The notes under the pieces were generated by a model. It searched no databases. It was not told where the DNA came from and saw only the letters and a list, made by a program, of their open reading frames with translations. Both the position numbers and the translations under genes were made by a program. From assembly GCA_013330825.1 (NCBI GenBank), contig DUHN01000017.1, positions 511 through 25,657 on the forward strand: a stretch of DNA of 25,147 nt. The letters are read 5' to 3'. This document shows, in pieces, positions 1 to 6,397 of the stretch; within the stretch, counting starts at the first letter, position 1, and every line of letters begins with the position of its first letter. Source of the stretch: Candidatus Woesearchaeota archaeon (lineage in GTDB: Archaea; Nanobdellota; Nanobdellia; Woesearchaeales; GW2011-AR4).

Positions 1-947
1 ATGGCGCGGCATTCGAGAAGGGAGTGTTCACGTGGACGCCCGGGTTTGGTGAAGTGCGGAACACCGGCATCGTGGCAGATATCTCAAGAAAGCTGCTTGT
101 GCTGAGCAGGGTCATCGATATCGAGGTCAGCGCGCAGAGCAGCAACCTCACGACGGCCATGATCATCCCCATAACGGTGTTCAACGCCAACAGGCCGCCT
201 GCACTCGGGCATATTCTCCCTCTCATGCTGGATGAGGGGGACGTGTTTTCCTTCTCTGCCAACGCGACAGACCCGGACAATGACCCTCTCTCGTGGTCGT
301 ATGACGGTCCCTTCAGGAGAGGAGAGCAGATTGGCTATGAGGCGGCAGGCTCCTATGCCATGAAGGTGGCGGTGAGCGACGGGTTTCTGGAAGACTCGCG
401 GTACGTCCCTATCACCATAAGAAACGTCAATCGCGCGCCTGAGATGGGCCTGCCTCCGGTGGCGGCCAGAGAGAACCAGACCACCACCTACAATATCTTG
501 GCAAGCGACCCGGACAATGATGCGCTCTCGTTTGCCATCAGCGGTGCGCCGCAGGGCATGGTGCTCAGCGACGGCATCATCGAATGGACCCCTCCATTCT
601 CGACGAAGCAGGAGGAGCATGCCATCCTTGTCAGGGCATCTGACGGGAAAGCGGCGGTGAACGGGACGCTGTCCATCACTGTCTCCCATGAGAACAGGCC
701 GCCGGTTATTGCGGGCCCTTCGGCAGAATATCTCTCCGCAGAGCGGAACGTGCCGGTTCTCCTCAGCATCAACGCGACTGATCCTGACGGCGACAGCATC
801 TCCTATGAGTGGCGTTTCGGCAGGGAATCCTATCCAGGAAGCATGCACCAGCGCACGTTCTCGACAAAGGGGCAGAAGACGGTCACGGCAATGGCGGGTG
901 ATGGCAGGGCATCGGCGCAGAAGACGTTCATCATCACTGTATCCTGA
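1..947 (+). CDS. Cadherin/Ig-like repeat surface protein, 3' part only
   Basis: The frame is open from position 3 with no start codon needed, so this is the C-terminal 314 residues of a longer protein cut by the window edge. It shows three tandem beta-sandwich repeats of about 80-88 residues. Each begins with an N-R-[PA]-P motif (about residues 63, 143 and 231 of the visible part), and each carries an acidic DPDND or DPDGD turn typical of calcium-binding cadherin/PKD-like domains. A WTP motif before the first repeat and again inside the second is typical of the putative-Ig (He_PIG) family. The protein is probably extracellular and adhesive or structural; the signal peptide and any anchor would lie outside the window or are absent at the C terminus, where no membrane segment is seen. 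It ends convergently with the next gene. A GTG at 24 is only an internal codon. Exact ligand unknown. Confidence 0.8.
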   Translation, partial: GAAFEKGVFTWTPGFGEVRNTGIVADISRKLLVLSRVIDIEVSAQSSNLTTAMIIPITVFNANRPPALGHILPLMLDEGDVFSFSANATDPDNDPLSWSYDGPFRRGEQIGYEAAGSYAMKVAVSDGFLEDSRYVPITIRNVNRAPEMGLPPVAARENQTTTYNILASDPDNDALSFAISGAPQGMVLSDGIIEWTPPFSTKQEEHAILVRASDGKAAVNGTLSITVSHENRPPVIAGPSAEYLSAERNVPVLLSINATDPDGDSISYEWRFGRESYPGSMHQRTFSTKGQKTVTAMAGDGRASAQKTFIITVS

Positions 948-971
948 TTCTTGCCGCAAGGCCCGGGTGTC

Positions 972-1361
972 TCAGCCGCAGGGAGTCCCGCTCACGTTGA
1001 TGTCCGGCGACCCGATGCCCATTGAGTCGTTGATGAGGATGATGTTCCCGTCCGCATCCTCAATGTAGATGCAGAAGTCATTCTTGGCGCCGGCCTGGGT
1101 CTTGAGGTCGTTGTAAGGAAGTGACGCGAGCTCTCCAAGGCCGGATTCATTCACATTGTTGTCCTGCACGATGCGGAGAGGGGAGTTCTCCGCTTTCATC
1201 TGGTTGAGCAGGTATGATGATTCTGCCTGGATGCTGCCGGCATTCGATTCCTGCTGGTGGTTGATGAGGGTGAAGATGGAGATGAACGCAGTGAGGAAGA
1301 TGATCACCCCCAGGGTCACGTCGAACGACCAGGATTGCGCCTTGCTCATGCTCATGCTCAT
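972..1361 (-). CDS. Type IV pilin-like / class III signal peptide protein
   Basis: A 129-residue protein with a short polar N terminus containing KAQSWSFD, followed at once by one hydrophobic segment (about residues 14-30, TLGVIIFLTAFISIF). This is the layout of archaeal prepilin-like proteins processed by a class III signal peptidase. The remainder is predicted to face outwards, with two Cys and several N-x-S/T sequons, for example near the C terminus. An upstream ATG at 1403 exists, but a TATA-like site at 1377-1387 lies about 26 nt before the ATG cluster at 1361/1355/1349, so I start the gene there (1355 is equally likely). The promoter falls in the 42-nt gap after the YggS-type gene. Function is inferred from architecture only; it may be a minor pilin or a membrane-anchored surface protein. 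Confidence 0.65.
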   Translation of the reverse strand: MSMSMSKAQSWSFDVTLGVIIFLTAFISIFTLINHQQESNAGSIQAESSYLLNQMKAENSPLRIVQDNNVNESGLGELASLPYNDLKTQAGAKNDFCIYIEDADGNIILINDSMGIGSPDINVSGTPCG

Positions 1362-1376
1362 GCCTGGGCCATAGAC

Positions 1377-1387
1377 CTTAATAAGCA
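1377..1387 (-). promoter_or_regulatory. TATA box of the pilin-like gene
   Basis: The minus strand reads GCTTATTAAGG, centred about 26 nt before the ATG cluster at 1361/1355, so the transcript would start at or next to the start codon. Confidence 0.5.
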
Positions 1388-1403
1388 TTTCGACTATCGG
1401 CAT

Positions 1404-2060
1404 TTATTGGCGGGGGTGGCGCGAGCCGAATATGGCGCTTCCCAGCCGCACCATGGTGCTGCCTTCCTCAACGGCAACTTTGTAATCATCAGACATCCCC
1501 AGGGAGAGGATGTCCATGCTGACATTTGGAAGGCCCTTCGCCTTTATCCCCTCGAAAAGCCGCTTCATCTCCCTGAAATATGGCCTCGTTCCCTCGGGAT
1601 CGTCAAAGTGCGGCGCCATGGCCATGAGACCTCTGACGCGGATGTTGGGCAGGGCAGAGATTTTCCCGACGAGCCCGGCCGTTTCATCTGGGGTGCAGCC
1701 ATGCTTCTGCCTCTCCCCCCCAACATTGACCTGGATAAGGATAGTATAGGGCTTTTCCGCGTGCCTGCTGATCTCCTGCGCCAGCTCAAGAGAATCCACA
1801 GTTTGGACCATGTCAAAAACCTTCAGCGCCCGCCTCACCTTGTTCTTCTGGAGGTGGCCGATGAGGTGCAGCTCCGCTTTTCCCCTGATGAAGGGCGCCT
1901 TCCGCTTCGCCTCCTGGACGTAGTTCTCGCCGATGATGGTGGTGCCTGCACCTATTGCTTCGTTTATCTCAGCGGCAGTTCTTCCTTTGGTCGCGAGGAC
2001 AAGGGAGACTGATGGGGGCAAGGCATTGAGAAATGATTTGGTGTTTTCCACGATGGCCAT
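1404..2060 (-). CDS. YggS/PLPBP-family pyridoxal phosphate homeostasis protein
   Basis: A 218-residue, single-domain, alanine-racemase-type TIM barrel, the usual length for this family. Family landmarks are in order: the PLP Schiff-base lysine K25 in VLATKGR, IGENYVQE, HLIGHLQKNK, IQVNVGGERQKHG, VRGLMAMAP, and the C-terminal SLGMSDDY...EEGSTMVRLGSAIFG phosphate-binding segment. Members bind PLP without known catalysis and buffer cellular PLP and amino/keto acid pools in the cytoplasm. The start ATG at 2060 gives the expected short N terminus. A TATA-like site at 2089-2099 is about 33 nt upstream, implying a leader of a few nucleotides. The downstream pilin-like gene appears to have its own promoter, so this looks monocistronic and unrelated to the surface genes around it. 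Confidence 0.93.
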   Translation of the reverse strand: MAIVENTKSFLNALPPSVSLVLATKGRTAAEINEAIGAGTTIIGENYVQEAKRKAPFIRGKAELHLIGHLQKNKVRRALKVFDMVQTVDSLELAQEISRHAEKPYTILIQVNVGGERQKHGCTPDETAGLVGKISALPNIRVRGLMAMAPHFDDPEGTRPYFREMKRLFEGIKAKGLPNVSMDILSLGMSDDYKVAVEEGSTMVRLGSAIFGSRHPRQ

Positions 2061-2088
2061 GGCAGAGAGAAGGTGCTACCATTCCATT

Positions 2089-2099
2089 CATAAAACTTT
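2089..2099 (-). promoter_or_regulatory. TATA box of the YggS-type gene
   Basis: The minus strand reads AAAGTTTTATG, centred about 33 nt before ATG 2060; weaker spacing than at the other promoters here. Confidence 0.4.
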
Positions 2100-2127
2100 T
2101 GAAGGGAAACAAAAAGGGAAGAAATTT

Positions 2128-4713
2128 TTACCTGCTTGCTACCTGTGGAGGCCGGGTCACGGCGACCATTTGCCTCATCATTCGTTCCATCTTGGTGCCA
2201 TAGCGGTTATAAGCGCCGTTGACTGCATCCGAGACTGTGCTGCCGCACGCTTTGTTTTGTGTGCAGGAGGCCCAATATTCGCTGTTGGGGCCGGTGGTGA
2301 GTTTGCTGTTCCAATTATCCCGGGATATTTTATTGGCAATCCCGTTTGAAAACTGGACTGTTAATCCTGCGGATGCTTGCAGGAGCAGGTCATCTGAGTA
2401 TTTATTCTGGATTGTGGAGATGTAAGGGGTGTGCCGTGCTGCGATGAGGATGGTGCCATATCCTGCGTCATAGCGTGGGTCAGTAGAGCGAAGGTTTTCC
2501 AGGACCCTGCGCTGTTGCGACGTTTGCCCGGAGATTCTTATGTCATTTAGGTCCACACCTTGCTTGAGCGCTTCTGCTCTGAGGGTGGCCAGCATTTCCC
2601 GGCCGCGATTGACGCTGTCAGAAGTGGCGCTGTAGGCTTCTGGGCTTAACCTGCCCTCATCAACGGCCTGTCTCATATCAGCCAGATAGCTGTTCAGTCG
2701 TTGGTTGAGCTGCAGCATTTGAGGGACGTTTGTCTGTCCTATGCCTTGATACTGGCTATATACCCCACGAGAGGCATAATGGGGGTTAGTGGGATTACAG
2801 TTAGACTCAACCGCGCATATGCCTGCCAGGTAAGCGGCATATTGGCTGGAATCGCAGCGGCCGCCGGCGACAGCGCAGAAGCTTTCTGCAATCCAGGGGG
2901 TATTTGCAAGGACGGCATCTGGTGTCAAGCCGGATCCAGCAATAGTTCGTATCGGCCCATCATAGGTATAGGTTACGGGGGAAGGAGTGAAAGAGCCGCC
3001 GTTCAGTACATACTTGTCCGATTTGCCTCCCTCCAGTTCAAATGTGACCACCATGTCGAGATTGGCAGCGTCAGTTTTTACAATGCTTCTTGTGACAGTC
3101 TTGCCGTCGGAAACGAGTTTGGTGTCGCCGATGGAGGCCGTCGCCTCGCCTGCCGTCTTGAGGGAGACCACAATATCCTGCTTCTTGGCATCAGTCACAT
3201 AGTTGAGGTCGATGGTGGCTCCTTTGCTCGGCTCGATGGTTATCTTCGGGTCCGTGATTGTGTCGAGAAGCGCTGCCTTGGTGACAGTGGCCCAGCCTTT
3301 CGCTGACGGGCCTATGTATGCCTTCACCGCCGCCAGGGTGTTTGGGCCGAACTTGCCGTCAGCGCCTCCCTTGGGGCAGTATCCCTTGCCGCAGAGGAAG
3401 TCCTGCACCCATCTGACATCCTCTCCTGTTGAGCCTTCTCTGAGGGGCGTGTTTACGGGATTGTTCGGATTGGACAAGTCTGTTGTGGTGGGGGAATTGA
3501 GCGCGCGGAGGGTTTCCATATTGAGGATGCGTGGGATGGAAGTGCCGTCAGCTTTTGCCCGGGTGGGAATGTCCAGATCGTTCCTCATCTGCGCAAGCGC
3601 CCCCAGCGTCTTCGGCCCAAGAACCCCGTCTATCTTCCCCACCTGGGGATAGCCGGCGGCAGCGAGCATTTTCTGCACCTGCTTCAGCTCTGCCTTGCTC
3701 AGCGAGGCGATGTCCGTGCCGTCCTCGCATGCGGCGCAGTAGAATCTCGGGGCGATGAATTGGAAGCTGTCTCCCTTGATGTCAAACTCATTGTTTGTGG
3801 GGGAGGTCACGGAATTGGGGGTGGTGGGTCTTCCCTTGAAGCTCAGGGTGACATCATCCTTTTTCGCGTTTATGCCCCAGGTGTTGTAATTGAAGAGGAA
3901 CTGCCCGCCTCCGGCAACGATAAGGTCTCCTGTCACCCCCTTGTCGATTTCAGCGCTGCCCTTCAGCCTGATTCCCGGCGCTGAGGAGTCGATGGATGTT
4001 ATGCGAATCTTGTCGTCATTGGCCAGATCAAGGGTATTCCTGGAGGGATCGTACGTGACCCGCGTCCCGTCTTCCTTGAACGTGAGGCTGCCGAAGGAAT
4101 TGGCCGTCACCGTTGCCTTGCCGTCCTCCCTGAAGACAATCCTGCCGTTCTCTATCCTGTGCCCGTTGAGTTCCCCTTTTGAAACGGTCAGCGCACCGTC
4201 TTCTATGGTGACGGTTCCATCCTTCGTTCCTGAGACGACGATATTGGGGGAAGAGCCTTTTCCGGGTTTCACCACGATCGCTTTCTTGCCCACTACCTTT
4301 ATCTCTATTCCCGCGGCGCCGCTCTGCGTGAGTTTGCCCATGTCAATGACGTTCCCCTCCCCGTCGGTGAGCTTCTTGTCGGAGTATCTCCCGATATCCC
4401 CGAAGAAGGAGGTGATGGGGACGCCTGTCGTGGCGGAGAAATATTTCTGGAATGTTTCCTTGTTCGCATTGATGTTGGCCGGGTCGCTGAAAAACTTATT
4501 GGCCAGTTTTACGTCATCGCTCTTTGAGAAAACTGCCTTCGTGTCGAGGTATTCGCGGATGAGCGCCGGGTCATTGTTTATCGTGGCTGCGCTTTGCACC
4601 TCCGCTGCGCTGTCGAAACAGCTCTGGTAATCCGGAGGGCAGGGCGCCTGCACCGGGACTGCCAGGAAGGCGATGCACAGCACCGCAAGTAGAAGGGAGG
4701 TTGGCGTCCTCAT
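2128..4713 (-). CDS. Secreted protein with two peptidoglycan-binding domains and a lytic-transglycosylase-like domain
   Basis: An 861-residue protein with a clear signal peptide (about residues 1-23, cleavage after PVQA). Residues ~25-150 are helical. Residues ~130-325 are beta-rich with repeated short strands (EDGALTV, ENGRIVF, EDGKATV types). Two peptidoglycan_binding_1 domains follow at ~333-385 and ~423-470, each with the V-[QR]-x-[FM]-L, DG-x-[FL]-GP-[KN]-T and aliphatic pattern. Near residues 625-700 lies an SLT/GH23-like segment: ICAVESNCNP with candidate catalytic E636, then GIGQTN at 657-662 matching the family's G-[LI]-x-Q motif. The last ~150 residues are not recognised. The ATG overlaps the stop of the upstream gene by 4 nt and has a GGAGG site, so the two genes are co-transcribed. 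The 3' half looks more AT-rich than the 5' half. The activity could be cleavage or binding of bacterial peptidoglycan; the binding domains are clearer than the hydrolase call. Confidence 0.75.
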   Translation of the reverse strand: MRTPTSLLLAVLCIAFLAVPVQAPCPPDYQSCFDSAAEVQSAATINNDPALIREYLDTKAVFSKSDDVKLANKFFSDPANINANKETFQKYFSATTGVPITSFFGDIGRYSDKKLTDGEGNVIDMGKLTQSGAAGIEIKVVGKKAIVVKPGKGSSPNIVVSGTKDGTVTIEDGALTVSKGELNGHRIENGRIVFREDGKATVTANSFGSLTFKEDGTRVTYDPSRNTLDLANDDKIRITSIDSSAPGIRLKGSAEIDKGVTGDLIVAGGGQFLFNYNTWGINAKKDDVTLSFKGRPTTPNSVTSPTNNEFDIKGDSFQFIAPRFYCAACEDGTDIASLSKAELKQVQKMLAAAGYPQVGKIDGVLGPKTLGALAQMRNDLDIPTRAKADGTSIPRILNMETLRALNSPTTTDLSNPNNPVNTPLREGSTGEDVRWVQDFLCGKGYCPKGGADGKFGPNTLAAVKAYIGPSAKGWATVTKAALLDTITDPKITIEPSKGATIDLNYVTDAKKQDIVVSLKTAGEATASIGDTKLVSDGKTVTRSIVKTDAANLDMVVTFELEGGKSDKYVLNGGSFTPSPVTYTYDGPIRTIAGSGLTPDAVLANTPWIAESFCAVAGGRCDSSQYAAYLAGICAVESNCNPTNPHYASRGVYSQYQGIGQTNVPQMLQLNQRLNSYLADMRQAVDEGRLSPEAYSATSDSVNRGREMLATLRAEALKQGVDLNDIRISGQTSQQRRVLENLRSTDPRYDAGYGTILIAARHTPYISTIQNKYSDDLLLQASAGLTVQFSNGIANKISRDNWNSKLTTGPNSEYWASCTQNKACGSTVSDAVNGAYNRYGTKMERMMRQMVAVTRPPQVASR

Positions 4714-5534
4714 TGCTGTCCCTCCTCCGGCCAGGCGATGAAATGGGCGAACCTGAAGGCATTGCGGGGCAGGACGGTCCGGACGTCGTCTGAAAGCGAT
4801 GCGTCTTCGGCCGCGGCGAGAGGGTCCTCAAGCGAATACAGGAGGATTTTCCCGGTTGGGGTGTCTGTCTCTTCCATCTGGATGGAGATTCCTTTCTGTT
4901 CGGATATGTCGAGGATGCAGCTCAGGCACAAGACAGCGCCATCCTGCTGCTGCCTGGAGGCCATGTCGCGGGCAATACCGAGGAGCTGCCCCAGTGAAGA
5001 GGGGGCGGAGATGAGAATATCCCCCATCAGGGTACTGGATTCCTGGGAGCGCACGGTAATGCCCGGGGAAGCCCGCAATTCCACCACTCCGTCCGCAATC
5101 GAGACCGTCGCCTTGGGAGCAGAGGTGGAATAGTCGATCCGATAGGGATAGCCTGAAAGGTCCTGGCAGGCCGAGATGGCGTCAAGCGCTCCCTGCTCCA
5201 GCTCACGCTCGATGTCCGGGCTCTGCGGCACGAACAATTCCCTCTTGTACAGGTAATACGCAGTGTCGGTATCCTCTTCAGGGCCCTGCGCCATGCTGTT
5301 GGTGAAAACGCCGTAATGGCCTCCTTGGAACATCACTTCCGAGATGGCATCGCTGAAGCCGCTCTGCACGCACTGCTGGACATATGCCTTCACAGGGTCT
5401 GGCTCGGACTGGTGGAAAAAAGACGAGGGGATGGTGAGCGAGCCGGAGCTGTACAGGAGGACCGCAGTGATGGACAGGAGCGCCACAAGGATGAGGAAAA
5501 GGGTGATCTGGCCACTTTTTTGATGGGACATCAT
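4710..5534 (-). CDS. Membrane-anchored pilin-like protein paralogous to the divergent gene at 5621
   Basis: A 274-residue protein. The N terminus KSGQITLFLILVALLSI resembles an archaeal class III signal peptide: a charged/Gly/Gln segment followed at once by a hydrophobic stretch (about residues 9-29). The rest is predicted extracytoplasmic. It shares a pattern with the protein divergently encoded at 5621: V-x-x-[YF]-[VI]-[QE]-[QS]-C about 50 residues in, then QGG-[HY]-Y, a YY-[LW]-Y-[KN]-R segment, an acidic helix with a later Cys (ISACQDL versus NHTCLND), and a C-terminal beta-rich half. It contains an additional CLSC pair (near VLCLSCILD). It precedes and overlaps by 4 nt the secreted PG-binding protein, suggesting that the two act together, perhaps as anchor and effector. 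ATG 5534 or ATG 5531 could be the start. No enzymatic motif is recognised. Confidence 0.75.
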   Translation of the reverse strand: MMSHQKSGQITLFLILVALLSITAVLLYSSGSLTIPSSFFHQSEPDPVKAYVQQCVQSGFSDAISEVMFQGGHYGVFTNSMAQGPEEDTDTAYYLYKRELFVPQSPDIERELEQGALDAISACQDLSGYPYRIDYSTSAPKATVSIADGVVELRASPGITVRSQESSTLMGDILISAPSSLGQLLGIARDMASRQQQDGAVLCLSCILDISEQKGISIQMEETDTPTGKILLYSLEDPLAAAEDASLSDDVRTVLPRNAFRFAHFIAWPEEGQQ

Positions 5535-5562
5535 TTGCGCTTGTAAAATCCTAGGAGAAGGT

Positions 5563-5573
5563 CATTAATAAAC
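5563..5573 (-). promoter_or_regulatory. TATA box of the minus-strand surface operon
   Basis: The minus strand reads GTTTATTAATG, centred about 34 nt before ATG 5534, predicting a leader of about 8 nt. It lies back to back with the plus-strand promoter at 5589 in one 86-bp intergenic region. Confidence 0.5.
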
Positions 5574-5588
5574 GTTTCCAAGGAGAAA

Positions 5589-5598
5589 CATATAAAAA
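5589..5598 (+). promoter_or_regulatory. TATA box of the plus-strand surface operon
   Basis: CATATAAAAA, centred about 27 nt before ATG 5621, giving a leaderless transcript. With the divergent box at 5563-5573 it forms a compact bidirectional promoter. Confidence 0.6.
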
Positions 5599-5620
5599 CA
5601 TCAAATAATAGGGAATTGGC

Positions 5621-6397
5621 ATGCAAAAGAGGGTCCAGATAAAAGTCTTCCTGGCCATAGGCTTCGTCATGGTCGCCGCGCTTTTCCTGCTGTCGTACGG
5701 AGAGGATGCCCTGGACAGTGTCCGCCCGTCCTCCCAGAATCCCTCTGTCATCGAGAGCTTCATCGAGTCCTGCATCTCCCAGGTGGGCGAATGGGCGGTG
5801 TACGACACCTCATTGCAGGGCGGCTACTACATCCCTCCTGAGCCGGCCTTCCCGTATTTCTATGCTGATATCCCTTACTATTGGTACAACCGGACAGCCA
5901 GCATGCCTTCCCAGGAGCAGGCGGAGCGGCAGCTCGCCCTTTACCTTTTCGACAACATCAACCACACCTGCCTCAACGATTTCAGTGATTTCAGGAAACT
6001 CGGCTACAAGGTCTACGGCACCGGGCTCAGCGATCCTGGCGAGGTTTCCGCTGCCATGCGTGATGATGATGTCCTCTTCACGCTGAGGCATCCCATCAGC
6101 TTCGAGAAGGGGAATTCAAAGACGACGCTGGACTCGTTCCAGGCGTCCATCCCCTTAGGCATGAAGAGGGCATATGATGTCTCCGGCAAAATCATGGAGG
6201 AGCAGGTGAAGCATCCGAACGAGATGCCCCTGAGCGCGCTGGCTGCCCTCGCCGCAGCGAATAATTTCACTTTTGAGATCACCTACTTCGGCGAGGATGA
6301 CGTGCTGTACAGCATGATTCTTGATGTCCCGCAGAAGGAGCCGCTGGTGTACGGATTCATGGGCAGGTATGACTGGAGTGAGCTGCGGTATGGGTAA
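5621..6397 (+). CDS. Membrane-anchored surface protein paralogous to the divergent gene at 5534
   Basis: A 258-residue protein with one N-terminal membrane segment (about residues 9-27, VFLAIGFVMVAALFLLS) after a positive MQKRVQIK start, then an extracytoplasmic region. The landmarks match the divergent 274-residue protein: FIESCISQ, LQGGYYIP, PYYWYNR, a helix leading to NHTCLND, and a beta-rich C-terminal half. N-x-S/T sequons (NRT, NHT, NFT) fit a surface location and possible N-glycosylation. Proteins with a Cys followed by an L-QGGY motif seem familiar to me from DPANN genomes, but I cannot verify that here. The ATG is placed by the TATA box at 5589. It overlaps the next gene by 8 nt, so the pair is an operon. 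Biochemical function unknown. Confidence 0.78.
   Translation: MQKRVQIKVFLAIGFVMVAALFLLSYGEDALDSVRPSSQNPSVIESFIESCISQVGEWAVYDTSLQGGYYIPPEPAFPYFYADIPYYWYNRTASMPSQEQAERQLALYLFDNINHTCLNDFSDFRKLGYKVYGTGLSDPGEVSAAMRDDDVLFTLRHPISFEKGNSKTTLDSFQASIPLGMKRAYDVSGKIMEEQVKHPNEMPLSALAALAAANNFTFEITYFGEDDVLYSMILDVPQKEPLVYGFMGRYDWSELRYG

Noticed and set aside
24..24. GTG at 24 as the start of the first gene
   Set aside because: The frame continues unbroken to the window edge and there is no signal peptide after the GTG, so the gene is simply truncated.
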